A stretch of 64,000 nt of DNA from Fallopia convolvulus (GCA_964016875.1 OZ024721.1:11152109-11216108); one strand, 5' to 3'; shown: positions 10,519-22,474, numbered from the stretch's first letter. The notes: a model not told the origin generated them from the sequence alone. Made by a program: numbers and translations.

Positions 10519-13500
10519 TAAAAGTTCCTAAGTCTTGCTTAAGACTTTCATCTTCTATATAGAATTATGGAGAATTCTATATGGATGTTATCTTAGAACC
10601 ATTTATGGAAAGTGGTTAAGATTGGAAGCCAGACTCGTGAAGAGATAGAAGGAGAAAAGGGAATTGGAGAACATGAGGTAATAAGTTTGTCCTATGGTGG
10701 ACATTTGATTCCCTGGAGATGGGAATGGATTCCGAGAAGGATCCAAAGTAAGATTAAGTGAAGATTCCTAAAGTTGACCCGGTTCTAGACCAAGTTCTCA
10801 ATGAATTCCTATTCTCTCTTGAGAGTCTGAATTGGGTGTACCCTCGTCGTTTCTTCCATATTAGGAAACTTCTTGTGAGATTTTGAAGTTAAGTATTGTA
10901 CTTCATAAAGACTTTCTATTTTGAAGGTTTCCTATTTTAAGCTCGTATGATGGAAGATTTCAAGTTATGAATTTTGTTTAAAAACGTCATGATTCACAAG
11001 TATGTGAAAGAAATCGTTAATTTCTTTTCTTGATATGTGAAAGTTCAAGTGTTGTCTTTAAAAAGGAAATTTTAAAGCGAGTTTCTTTGACATTGAAGTC
11101 ATAAGATTAAGAGTTTTCACGAGTATATTCTTATAGGAATTTCTAAATTTTGAAATTCGAGTATCAATAGAAGTTTGTAGTTGGAACCTCTACTTCTCAA
11201 TGGTAAGATTTGGTGAATCTTATAAGTCTTGAGTAATTCTAAAAGATCAGTATGGATCATGAAGTGAGGTAAAAGAATCATGAATAGAAAGGGATTACCT
11301 TTGGAAACTTTCTTCAACAACTATGTTTGTGACTCTATAGTATAGAATTATGGATATCCTGTACTTTTCTTTGCTTAGTTGGAAGTTAAAGAGCTTTGAA
11401 GTGCTCAAATGTTGGATCAATTGAATTGTTAATCTATTGGAAAATACAATTCAATTTTTAACCTGATAGTGTTCAAACTCGGATTTTCATATATGTTGAT
11501 ATCCTTTGAGTTAAGAGGATTGAGAATCCTAAATGGAATGGGAATTTCTTATGATTATAGTAAGAAAGGAAGGAAGAATGTTGGTTCAGTTTAAGTTGTG
11601 AACAAGTGGTTAATCATCAAGGTTGTTGTGAATAAGGTTGATTGGTCAAAATGGATTGAACAGGTAAAAGTTCATCAGTAATGTGTTTATGTTCAATTAA
11701 CTACTTGACACAAGTGTTAATTGATTACATGAGTTGTTGATATCCAGATGATTAACCTATGTGACAACGTTATTGGAGTTACGTTGTATGATACCCAACT
11801 CGGGATAATGAGAAAAGACTTGAGGTCTATAATGGACTAGTAATGGAATCAACATTGAGATGTTCTAATTTTCCAATGGTATTGACTTATGTTTCTTTAA
11901 AGATGGAAATGATAAAGTTCAGTTTTGAGAAGATCAATCAAGGAATGATCTTAGCATATTTGTCTTTGATATTTCAAGCAGTTGGGAGAAAAATATCAAT
12001 CATTCAATATTGTGGTCAATAAGACTTAGACCTTACGCTGAAAAATAATTTCAATTGTGTTTGGGTTTTGAAGGTTTTATATCTGTCAAATCTGATGCCT
12101 AAGGTAGTACTGGCGAAACTGTTAAGTTGTCGGCAAGTCTCCTAACCACAAGTTCTTCCTTTACAATGTGGTTTGAACTGGAGCTAATAAAAAGGTATAT
12201 GTCTTCTTCTTATGGCTAAGTAAGAAGACAAGAATGATGGAGAAGTCTAGTTTGTTTAACCAAGGTAGAATTTGGAAGGATCTCAAAAGGTTATGTGGAG
12301 CCATGTGCTTTCATATGTGATAAGGAATTGGAAATTGGAAGAATTTCCTTATGTAAGGATAAAAGGGTAGTAAATACCTTGGGACTTGTTATAGAGTAAG
12401 TTTGTTTACCTTTGAATATAGAAGTTGAGATAACAAGTAAGGTCCAGAAAATCTATAGTTTTGGAGAATAGATGAACCCAAGCTTTAAATTCTAGTGGGG
12501 AATCATTAATACCTCATCTTAGATGCAGTATGTCGAGATGATATACAAATCGAGAATGATCTAAGAAGAATCTATGTTGTAAGTATAAAGATGTTGAAAT
12601 CTTTCCTTTAGTAAGGATTGCAAGTAAATGAAGTCAAGTAATCAATTTTTTTTATTGGAACTTGTAAAGTTAAGATGAGTTCTGACCAAGTCGTTTCAAA
12701 TGAGGATTACTTCATATTATGGAGTACGGAAAAGTATTATAGTGTATTGGAAGTGAGAAAAGGTCAAGATACGTCACCGGGAACTACCTTGAAGAAGAAA
12801 AGAAGTGTTATACTTCAAAAGGGAAGTGATATGTCTAGAAACGAATTAGTTTGTCTTTCCTCCTCTGAGACTCATCTTTGATTTTGAGAAAATTTCAAAT
12901 ATGAAATTTTAAGGCAATGTTAGTGGTTAAAACGATTTGAGAGTAAATGTTTTTACGGTTTTCATAGTGGTGAGTAAGAATGTAATTTGTCTTCCATCTT
13001 GATCACATGGTAAGGCAAGATTACATGTCTTATTCCTATGAGAATGCAGTAAAGGATTATGTTTAATTTTATTTCCCATCCTGATCACATGGTGGAATAA
13101 GATCACATAATTCCTTGGGTTTTATAGAATGGTTTCTAGTATAATTTGGCAATCATATAAGTTTTGCAATTATATGAGTTTTGCAAGTGTAGTTGGTTGA
13201 GATGAAAAGATGCAAGCTTTCTTTTGCATTATAGCAATTTCTATATATAGTATCTTGTAAAACTCCTTTGAGTTAGTACATCCTTGGTATCCTATACCAT
13301 TTAAGGAGTATGGTCAAACTTCCCAAAATAGTTTGATTATAAGTAAAGAAATTTGGTAAGATTCTTTACAAATCTGTGTTGGTCTCTGAAGAGCATGGAG
13401 TAACTCCGTACTTCTCTAAAAGTTTGGGATTGTTTTCAGTTAACGATTATTTGAATTCTCTAAGCAGTTTGCTAGTAGTTCATCTTGGTTGACGTCATGA

Positions 13501-15840
13501 CCTAAGAAAGTCATTGCCTTTTTAGCGGAATTGTCCTTGAAAGTAAGTTGATATGGACTCCTGGGATGGGACCCTTTCTAAGGAATGATATTGTAGTAAT
13601 CTTTTTTTTGGAATAAAGGATGTACTAGTAATTTCTCCATTAGTTGTTATTTGTTTTCAGGTTGTCTTGAAAACTTAAATCTCTTTGAGATAAGATAGTC
13701 AAGTGAGGACTTTAAGCAGAACTCCAATGGGTCTGGAGTTTGGATATGTAAATTAGTATTGATATTCAATCTCAGCCTGATAAGTTGTTGGATATAGAGA
13801 GTGGACACGTGAGGATATGTTTTTAATTCTAAGAGTTAGGTTGCTCAACAAGTCAGAATGTTAAGTGAAGTCTAAACAGTTCTTTAATGAAAAAGACTGA
13901 AAATTGTCAATGGAGACAATTTTGCTGGAAATTATTAGACTAAAGGTATTATTGTCCAATATGTTGGTATAGTAATGCGTAAGAGTGTAGTTTGAAGTAG
14001 TTGAGAGAGATAACAAACTTTTGAATGTCAGTATGCCCAAGCTGAGTTTTGGTTGAGAAAAGGATGTAAAGGATTGACAAGATAGGTTATTATCTTGTCC
14101 TGTGTTGGATAAATCTCATATTCTTGGTTAAAGTAATACTGAGATATTATCTCAAAAAGGAAATTGAGTAAGGATTTTAATTAATCCTTGTAAAGAAATT
14201 AATTTGAGAAGGACTAAAGGTTTAGTTTGGATGATAACAAGGTTGTGTGAATCCCCTAGGATTTTATTCAAAATTTGTTGACCAGATCAAGGAAAAGTAG
14301 TATGGAAAAGTAATATTGTTTAAGATCAATGGAGAAGATCAAGAAGGTAAGACACCGGGATTTGTTATTCAAGATTATAGGTTGCTTGGTTTTGAAACTG
14401 TTCATGAGTATCTATTGTTGATGAGCTTTGAAAGCTTATTTCAAAGGAGGCATAGTTGTTTGCTTAATTAGTTCATCCTGGAACAAGTAAATGTATAAGG
14501 ATTAAGATAAAACTTTTGATGAACTGACATGAAGCGAAATGTCACCGAGTTTGTTTTGATACGTTTAGTTTATCTGGAAGTTCTGATTGAGCATAGAAGA
14601 CCAGATGAAAGGTTATAGTCTCTTCCTGTTTCAGAATGGAAGTGGGGAGATGTCACAATGGATCCTTGTCATTAGTCGTTCAAGACTTAATGAAAGAAGG
14701 ATGCATATGGAAGTTGTTAATAAACTCACCTAGAGTGTTCATTTTAATGCAATTAAGATGACTTAGAAAGTACGAAAGTTAGCTGAGGTGTTCATGCATG
14801 AAGTTTTTTATCTTCATAAAAACTCCAGAGACTATTATCTCTGATTGAGATGGATGGTTCTTGCTAAAGTCTTGAAAGAAGTAACATCAAGCTTTGTGGA
14901 TTGAATTGAATTTTAACGCTGGCTTCCCTCATCAAACTGATGAACTATGCAAAGAAACAAATTCAAACTCCCGAGGACATGTATTCTGGATTCCACACGA
15001 GTTGGAATGGTAGTTTGAGGTTGAGTGAATTCACATACAAGAATTTTGATTCCACGATAAAGAAAACGACTCTTTTAAGGCTTTGTAAAGCCGGAAGTGT
15101 TGGTTGTCAATTTGTTGGAATGACAATACTGACAAAGTTCTTCATGGGCCAGAATTGGCCAAGAGAACAACAGCTGATATCGCACTAACACGATCAAGGG
15201 TGCTAACTGCTCAAAGGCGACAACAGTCGTGTGTTGTTTTAAAGCAAGAGCATGTCAAGTTCATTGTAATGAACGACGTTTTTGTGCTAGTATCCTCCTT
15301 GAAAGGTGTATTCCGATGGGGAAAGCGAGACAACGTAAATGCTCGCTATGTTGGATCTTTCGAGATACTAGAAAGAACTGGTAAGCTTGTTTATCGGTTG
15401 GCATTGCCACTTCAGTGCATTCTATCCGTGATGTTTTCCTTGATAGTATGCGTTCAATATATCTCATGTACTCAACAATAATAAGATGGATATTCAACCA
15501 AATGACACCTATGAAGAAAGGTCAGGTTGAATCGTGAATAAGAAAGATACCTTTGGTTAGGTTACCTTAGTCTAAAAATGGAGGTGAAGGAAAGACTTGA
15601 GAAACTAGACAGGAAATGCTGAGCCATTTTCCAAAGTTAATGAACGTTGTAAAGAAGAAGTTTGGTAACTAAGCAGTGGTTGCTTAGTGCTTGGTGCAGA
15701 AGTAACATCATGTTTTTTTAAGGGGGTACTACAAACTTCTGTATAGGTTTGTAGTGGTTGTGTGTATGTGCTTGTGCTAATCTTTCCTTGTGATCCGAGT
15801 TCTCCTTGGTTTCGAGGATGAAACCATTTTTAAGGGGTAC
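10519..15840 (+). pseudogene. Internal region of the Tekay-like element, largely decayed gag-pol
   Basis: The 5.3 kb between PBS and 3' polypurine tract is about the length expected for a chromovirus gag-pol, but no long frame remains. Only the integrase end can be read with confidence. Around 14900-15000 the phrase FNAGFPHQTDE resembles the integrase stretch before the catalytic Glu. At 15090-15460 KALYSRKCWLSICWND, GPELAKRTTADIALTRSRV and SPLKGVFRWGKR-type residues, then GSFEILERTGKLVYRLALP, match the integrase C-terminus/GPY region of Tekay/Del elements. Gag, protease and RT motifs could not be found by eye in 10519-14880. Whether that part is heavily mutated or replaced is unclear. Confidence 0.6.
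15104..15481 (+). pseudogene. Integrase C-terminal (GPY/F-like) fragment of the chromovirus
   Basis: A 125-codon open frame, the best preserved part of the element. It contains the stretch after the DDE core (GPELAKRTTADI), a basic helix (LTRSRVLTAQRRQQS), and the GPY/F-type module where the family G-P-F reads G-S-F (YVGSFEILERTGKLVYRLAL). It ends before any chromodomain. The initial Met is internal and probably not a real start. Confidence 0.7.
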
Positions 15841-16026
15841 TAATGTAATAACTGTGGTTTTTCAGGATATTTTTTGAATTTTTCTCGGATATCCTTTTAA
15901 CCTCTTTGTTCATTTTAACGCTTAATCCAATATTTTTGTTGGAGATTAAATCTTAGAAAATTGTTGGTGATATCCTAAAATCACAAAGAAATGATTTTAT
16001 GAATCGATGTGAATTCTAGGATTTTT
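15828..16026 (+). repeat. Polypurine tract and truncated 3' LTR of the Tekay-like element
   Basis: TTTTAAGGGGTAC at 15828-15840 is a polypurine-type tract, followed by TG at 15844 (TGTAATAACTGTGG), the likely LTR start. Only about 180 bp of LTR remain before the sequence changes abruptly to Tat reverse transcriptase at about 16027. This LTR start cannot be compared with the 5' copy, whose beginning is lost to the left. Confidence 0.55.
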
Positions 16027-16747
16027 CAGTGGAAAAAGAATATTTCGGGGCTTTTGCTTCGCACCACGATGTCGTTGACGTAGGCCGACACGTTTCTCCC
16101 CAAATGGTTTTTGAAGACCCGGTCAACGAGACGCGGAAAGGTCGCCCCTGCGTTTTTAAGGCCGAAGTGCATGACCTTATAGCAGAACGTACCCCGCTAC
16201 GTGATAAGGACGTCTCCTCTTCGTCACGCGGACTCATCGAGATTTGATTATATCCTGAGTACGCGTCGAGGAAACTCAAGACCCCATGCCCTACGGTTGA
16301 ATCAACTAGTTCGTCGATCGAGGGCAGGGGGTAGCTGTCTTTGGGGCACGCTTTGTTGAGGTCTTTGAAGTCCACGCACATCCGCCACTTGCCGCTGGCC
16401 TTTTTGACCAGCACGACGTTGGACAACCATTTCGGGTACTGGACCTCGCGGATAAACCCCGCAGCCAAATCCTTAGCCACCTCTTCATTCGCGGCGTTTG
16501 CCATTTCTTCGTTCATCTTCCTCCGTCGTTGCACAACAGGGCGGGTGGTGACGTCGACGTTCAAGGAGTGTTGGGCCACGGTGCGCGGGACGCCGCGGAG
16601 GTCTTGGCGGTCCAAGCAAACGCATCGCGGAATCTGGACAACAGGGCCTCCAGCGACTCCGTCGATTTCCCGGAGAGACACTCTCCCAAGTAGATCTTCT
16701 CGAACTCATTCCAAAAGGGGGTAACCACCCTTCTTTCTGCCTCGGGG
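16027..16747 (-). pseudogene. Reverse transcriptase fragment of the Tat-like element
   Basis: Readable RT from the fingers (AAGFIREVQYPKWLSNVVLV, KWRMCVDFKDLNKACPKDSY) through the palm (FLDAYSGYNQISM). A frameshift follows, then YKVMHFGLKNAGATF in another frame, ending at the catalytic motif, which reads SAYVNDIVV. The first catalytic Asp of the usual YVDD is Asn, a GAC-to-AAC change consistent with CpG decay. RT is therefore inactive even apart from the frameshift. The sequence ends a few codons later (SPEIFFFH) at the junction with the LTR fragment of the neighbouring element. Confidence 0.85.
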
Positions 16748-16752
16748 ATGGG

Positions 16753-18309
16753 TGACGAGCACTTTTACGTCGTTATAAAAACACTATCAAAGAAAATTCC
16801 TAACTTCCTAACCTTAGCAAAGTGGAAGTAAGGGTCGAACCCACAAAGACTCGGAATATTCGTATTTAAGTGATGTTACTAAGGAAAAAAAGGGGATTTT
16901 GTGATTATAAACTAAATCTAAATTATTAAAACTAACTAAAACAAAGCAAGTAAATATGATTTAAGATTCAAATATGGAGAGAAGCGTCCAACCAGTTTCG
17001 TATCCATTGCATACATGAGTTTTGATCCTCGATTATTCTTATTTCAATTTTCCTTGACTAATCTATTGTGAATTTATGAATTCAAGCTTAAGGTGGTTGT
17101 TAATATACACCGTCTTTAACAACCTTTTAATCAATTAACCTAGAAAACCTTCTATGTCAAGTTGATCATGCAATTAAGTTTAAAGCATTCAATAGAAACA
17201 ATAATCATGAATTCCACCGTCTATTCACGAAGTCTTGTGATTAAATTCTCCGCCTTTGATTAACCTTATTCCACCGTCTATAAGTTTAATCAAAGGATTC
17301 ATCCATGAATAATCAAATTCCACCGTCTATTTAATTATTCTAGTTGTAATTCAACCTAGAAGTAGAATAGGTGGCCAATCTATAATAATCCTAAGTGAAT
17401 TTAATCAATCAAGCATGGAGAGATTCAATCTATTCAAGGCAAACTAAAATAATTCAAATCTCACAAACAATCATGCATACAACTTCAACTAACTAGTTGG
17501 ACATGAGAAAATTAGCTAGACATTGTCATTGAAGAAAAACAAAACTTACAAGAGTCAAATTGATCTTCAATCACCAAGTTAGGGTTTTTGTCTCCACAAG
17601 TCTCCAAACTCAAAAACTTAGAACACAAGAATAATAGATAGCATAATATCCAAATAAAGCCTAAAGAAAGTATTTATATTATGTCTAAAAATATCTAAAA
17701 GAAATATTAGAGTCGGCCCACAAGATCTCGCGGAAACCCAAATCAACGCCGCGTCAACCGCCGGAGCGCGGTTTGGTACTCCCCAGAACGCGGGCGCGCT
17801 CTGCCCATTTTGGCCGCGCTCCGCCTGCAGCAACTTTAGTGACACTTCGGAGGCTGTTTTGACCCCCTTCGAGTTGGAATTTGGACTCGGAGTAAAAATA
17901 TGAATTGTAGATCTTCGAGTTAGCTTTCTAGTGATACTAAATTCAGCTTCATCCGACCACTTTATCTCACAAACCAAGCATTGCAAGATAGAGGTGTCAA
18001 AACAAGACTCTAATACATGACCCGGGTTTAAGCGTTTTTATCCCTCAAGCTCTTGGGCCTTAGCTCTTCCAACCTTTATTTTCACCACTTTAAGCTTCAT
18101 CCAACTCCACCATAGTCCCCTAAGCTCCGGTTCTTAGCTTCACATCCACCATCCTTCACCTTCCAACCTGCAATAAAGCACAGAAACGCGTAGATTCCGA
18201 ACTAAACCGAAATAAAACTTAAACTATAACTTAAAACGAAATCCTAGCTAAAAATGCATAAAACAGGAATAAAAACATGCTCTAACAACTATACCTATAT
18301 GCTCTATCA
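16753..18309 (-). repeat. 3' LTR of the Gag-only element (1557 bp)
   Basis: On the minus strand it begins TGATAGAGCATATAGG, directly after a purine-rich tract, and ends AAAGTGCTCGTCA. It contains a GC-rich cassette (about 17715-17835) with repeated GAGCGCG-type words and the block ATTGTAGATCTTCGAGTTAG (17903-17922), similar to a block at 35870-35905. A 122-codon frame (17986-17618) occurs identically in the other LTR and is not considered a gene. Confidence 0.95.
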
Positions 18310-20003
18310 AATTCCCCCATGCTTGAACCTTGCTTGTCCTCAAGCAAGACATAAATCCAAAACACACCACAGAAATGCAATCATACATCCATCTTTAATC
18401 AAACAAGCCGTTCACATATAAACAAAAACCCGACTAAGGCTTCCTAGCATGCATTATAACAAGCAAAAAGCAAAGACCATTCATCCATTCTAGACCTCAC
18501 CAAGGTAAATGTGTTTGCACTCAAACTCTCAAGTGTTTAAAGGTATGTGTTTCACTCAAAATCAACCATGAAAACTAGGCTACCATAAGCTTGCATCAGA
18601 GTTCTAAATCTCCACCGTTGGGGATCAAACACTTAACAAAAATCAAGAGGTCTTTTTAAGGGTTGTAATGGGGCCAAGGTAAAGAGAAATTTGGAAGGGA
18701 TAACATTTGACTTGTGGTGCTAAATCCGGGATAAAGAACTAATCCTAACCCAAAATTCAACACACTTCTTCTTACAACACTTCCCAACTTCTTTTACCAA
18801 CTCCATTAACACTTTCAAACTTTTTGTTTCTTTTTTTTTCTTTCTTTTGCCTTTTCTTCAACTCTCTCTTTGCTTTATGAAGACTACAAACAATTGTATT
18901 CAACTTTTTCTTTGCTTTGCAACATACTTTCATCTTCGTTTTTTTGTTTCACTTTACACACAAGAGTTTTATTTCCTCTTTTCCTCCTTTTCTTCCAACT
19001 CCCCCATACTTATACATAACCCAAACAAAACAAAACACAACCTAAAGTCCTAAATCTCGGATTATGGGTCAAGCTTATTAGGTTAGGAAAATTTTGTGGG
19101 GCTATCAAAAATAGGCTTCATGCTCAAAAGAATAGGGGTGTCAAAAACATGGATCTTGTAAGGTAGGAAGGGAAATAATAGGCTTTTAAGAAACATTGCC
19201 TCAATCATTTTAATGCTATGCATTCAATCATATAAAGCAATCTTGACAAAGAGTCATAACGCAAGTTCTAGAGCTAGATAATCATGATGATACACTCAAG
19301 AAATATAGAGAACAAATATATCATGAAAGGCCAAAAATATCTCACAAGGCTAATTATTTTCTAGAACTTTAGAATGAATCAAAAACTTAAGCTAAATACA
19401 TGCTCCATCCTATAATCAAGGTAATTAATCAATGATCATGCTTATATCATATCAACTTCAGCATATCATGCAAATCATGGGTTAGAACTTATACTTAGCA
19501 TTGAAACACAAGAGGAAATAAACAATGGGGAAATAAGAACCTAAATGCAATATTTTTGTATTTTTTCAAATTTTTCTGATTTTTTTTATTTTTCTGGAAT
19601 TTAATCAATGCATGACAATAAAATAAACATGCAAATGCAACTACATGAACTAACTACAACTAAGCACTTATGACAAAATAAAGAATCTCCTTCCCCCATG
19701 ATTAAAACTTTACTTTGTCCCCAAAGTAAAAGAAAACATAAGAGAAAAGAAAACTGACCTCATCACAAGAGCTTGAAAAACTCTAGAATCTACTCCTCAG
19801 ATGGTGGTGGTGGGTATCCCGGGTATCGGGTGTACCTGTTTCTCGACTTTACCTAAAACTAAGAACAAAACGAACCAAAACAAAACAAAAACCGAACAAA
19901 AACAAACCGAAAACCAAACGTATTCTAGAAAACAAAGAAAAACTAAACTTAAAGCTTGGGTTTCCTCCCAAGAAGCGCTCGTTTAACGTCATTAGTTTGA
20001 CGC
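18310..20003 (-). other. Non-coding interior of the Gag-only element, with polypurine tracts
   Basis: Next to the 3' LTR the minus strand reads GCATGGGGGAAT (18321-18310), the 3' polypurine tract. A second purine-rich block, ATCATGGGGGAAGG, is at about 19704-19691. The rest is AT-rich with poly-T and poly-pyrimidine runs (18820-18990, 19555-19600) and no frame with protein character. No RT, RNase H or integrase motif was found on either strand. Confidence 0.75.
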
Positions 20004-20801
20004 TTAGCATGAATTGACAAGATTAGACATTGTCAACGCCCTTAATAACCTGTCAAAGCCTTGTGCACACAACTCAGAAAAACATAAGTAACACATTGAT
20101 AGATCAATTAAGAAAAATATAACTTTCAAAGACCGTTTTAATTTATCAAACATGTGTGCCCAATTTTCATGAGATGGCATATGTTCAAAAAAATTCAACA
20201 CAAGTGGTGATGTCAGAAAATACTTACAATATGGGTCAAAGTACTTGTCACCATCACCACTTTCCTCAAAGATGAATTGTGAGTATTCTCTAGTACAAAC
20301 CTTAAACTCACTTGGTTCTATAGGCTTCTCCATGTCAATAGAGATTAAACTTGGCTCCTTGGTTCTCTCTTCAAGTTGAATTATAGGAATAAAATCATAT
20401 TGAACATTAAAGTCACCCTCATAACCCAACTCAACTCTAGCGGATTCCTCCTCAACTTGCACTTGGGTGTCTAACTCAAGGTCATTTGATTCCAATGCAA
20501 CCTCTCCCATCATTGAATAGGGAATTGGTGGAGATAATTCGACTAGAATACATTGATGGCTCATGTAGCAAAAGAAATCCCAACACTCTTCTGGTCCCAT
20601 ACACCAAAGCCTATGATTGCTCATGTACTCTGCGAGCCCTCGAGTCTGAGAATTCAAACCGTCTAGGATGCATTCACACAATTCTCTCTCACATGGATAA
20701 TAACCCAGCAAAGTACCATAATCATGAATCTTTTGTTGTAGCCTAGCAAAATACTCATGAAAATATTCATCCTGTAGTTGTTTACATACAAACATAGCCA
20801 T
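20004..20801 (-). CDS. Gag-like protein of the non-autonomous retrotransposon, 265 aa, intact
   Basis: An uninterrupted frame from ATG at 20801 (MAMFVCKQLQDEYFHEYFAR) to a stop near the polypurine-rich interior. Residues about 5-90 resemble the plant gag domain, with Y-F-x-x-Y-F-x-R-L in place of the usual W-x-R-F and a following ILDGLNSQTR like the family F-x-x-GL stretch. The rest is acidic and has no zinc knuckle and no protease motif. It lies about 90 bp downstream of the PBS, the normal gag position. The family role would be particle assembly and RNA packaging. That this protein is made is not shown. The resemblance is by eye and weak, so it could also be an unrelated transduced ORF. Confidence 0.6.
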   Translation of the reverse strand: MAMFVCKQLQDEYFHEYFARLQQKIHDYGTLLGYYPCERELCECILDGLNSQTRGLAEYMSNHRLWCMGPEECWDFFCYMSHQCILVELSPPIPYSMMGEVALESNDLELDTQVQVEEESARVELGYEGDFNVQYDFIPIIQLEERTKEPSLISIDMEKPIEPSEFKVCTREYSQFIFEESGDGDKYFDPYCKYFLTSPLVLNFFEHMPSHENWAHMFDKLKRSLKVIFFLIDLSMCYLCFSELCAQGFDRLLRALTMSNLVNSC

Positions 20802-20889
20802 GGATCAGTAGCACGGGTGTTAAGAACCGTAAGATAGGTTCACAACACCAAAAATAGTAATACTAAATAAACACAAATAAATAGCCGAG

Positions 20890-20907
20890 TCCCCGGCAAC
20901 GGCGCCA
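20890..20907 (-). promoter_or_regulatory. Primer binding site of the Gag-only element (tRNA-Asp type, intact)
   Basis: Minus strand TGGCGCCGTTGCCGGGGA, four bases from the 5' LTR end (20912). It has the exact form usual for Athila and Tat elements, unlike the decayed copy at 5146-5163. Confidence 0.9.
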
Positions 20908-20911
20908 AATT

Positions 20912-22469
20912 TGACGAGCACTTTTACGTCGTTATAAAAACACTATCAAAGAAAATTCCTAACTTCTTAACCTTAGCAAAGTGGAAGTAAGGGTCGAACC
21001 CACAGAGACTCGGAATATTCGTATTTAAGTAATGTTACTAAGGAAAAAAAGGGGATTTTGTGATTATAAACTAAAATCTAAATTATTAAAACTAACTAAA
21101 ACAAAGCAAGTAAATATGATTTAAGATTCAAATATGGAGAGAAGCGTCCAACCAGTTTCGTATCCATTGCATACATGAGTTTTGATCCTCGATTATTCTT
21201 ATTTCAATTTCCCTTGACTAATCTATTGTGAATTTATGAAATCAAGCTTAAGGTGGCTGTTAATATACACCGTCTTTAACAACCTTTTAATCAATTAACC
21301 TAGAAAACCTTCTATGTCAAGTTGATCATGCAATTAAGTTTAAAGCATTCAATAGAAACAATAATCATGAATTCCACCGTCTATTCACGAAGTCTTGTGA
21401 TTAAATTCTCCGCCTTTGATTAACCTTATTCCACCGTCTATAAGTTTAATCAAAGGATTCATCCATGAATAATCAAATTCCACCGTCTATTTAATTATTC
21501 TAGTTGTAATTCAACCTAGAAGTAGAATAGGTGGCCAATCTATAATAATCCTAAGTGAATTTAATCAATCAAGCATGGAGAGATTCAATCTATTCAAGGC
21601 AAACTAAAATAATTCAAATCTCACAAACAATCATGCATACAACTTCAACTAACTAGTTGGACATGAGAAAATTAGCTAGACATTGTCATTGAAGAAAAAC
21701 AAAACTTACAAGAGTCAAATTGATCTTCAATCACCAAGTTAGGGTTTTTGTCTCCACAAGTCTCCAAACTCAAAAACTTAGAACACAAGAATAATAGATA
21801 GCATAATATCCAAATAAAGCCTAAAGAAAGTATTTATATTATGTCTAAAAATATCTAAAAGAAATATTAGAGTCGGCCCACAAGATCTCGCGGAAACCCA
21901 AATCAACGCCGCGTCAACCGCCGGAGCGCGGTTTGGTACTCCCCAGAACGCGGGCGCGCTCTGCCCATTTTGGCCGCGCTCCGCCTGCAGCAACTTTAGT
22001 GACACTTCGGAGGCTGTTTTGACCCCCTTCGAGTTGGAATTTGGACTCGGAGTAAAAATATGAATTGTAGATCTTCGAGTTAGCTTTCTAGTGATACTAA
22101 ATTCAGCTTCATCCGACCACTTTATCTCACAAACCAAGCATTGCAAGATAGAGGTGTCAAAACAAGACTCTAATACATGACCCGGGTTTAAGCGTTTTTA
22201 TCCCTCAAGCTCTTGGGCCTTAGCTCTTCCAACCTTTATTTTCACCACTTTAAGCTTCATCCAACTCCACCATAGTCCCCTAAGCTCCGGTTCTTAGCTT
22301 CACATCCACCATCCTTCACCTTCCAACCTGCAATAAAGCACAGAAACGCGTAGATTCCGAACTAAACCGAAATAAAACTTAAACTATAACTTAAAACGAA
22401 ATCCTAGCTAAAAATGCATAAAACAGGAATAAAAACATGCTCTAACAACTATACCTATATGCTCTATCA
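20912..22469 (-). repeat. 5' LTR of the Gag-only element (1558 bp)
   Basis: Partner of 16753-18309. By eye the two copies differ at about six single bases plus a 1-bp indel (AAACTAAAATC here against AAACTAAATC). All of these lie within the first 360 bp of the plus-strand coordinates (20912-21270). The remaining 1.2 kb appear identical. Confidence 0.95.
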
Positions 22470-22474
22470 ATGGG

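Larger units (their letters stand above)
16748..22474 (-). mobile_element. Complete non-autonomous LTR retrotransposon (Gag-only, TR-GAG/LARD type) with ATGGG target duplication
   Basis: The element 16753-22469 (5717 bp) is flanked by ATGGG at 16748-16752 and 22470-22474. Its two LTRs (16753-18309 and 20912-22469) are about 99.5% identical. PBS (tRNA-Asp type) and polypurine tract are in place, so it runs on the minus strand. The 2.6-kb interior has one long ORF, a 265-aa Gag-like protein, and no protease, RT or integrase. It must have moved using enzymes of another element. The shared PBS makes an Athila/Tat relative a candidate helper, which is inference. It landed inside the Tat-like element. 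Confidence 0.93.

Noticed and set aside
20004..20801. The 265-aa ORF as an independent host gene
   Set aside because: It has no introns, lies at the gag position between PBS and polypurine tract of a complete element, and shows weak Gag similarity.
17618..22146. Two identical 122-codon minus-strand frames (17618-17986 and 21778-22146)
   Set aside because: They are the same LTR segment in both LTRs of one element; no protein character, identity explained by the LTR duplication.
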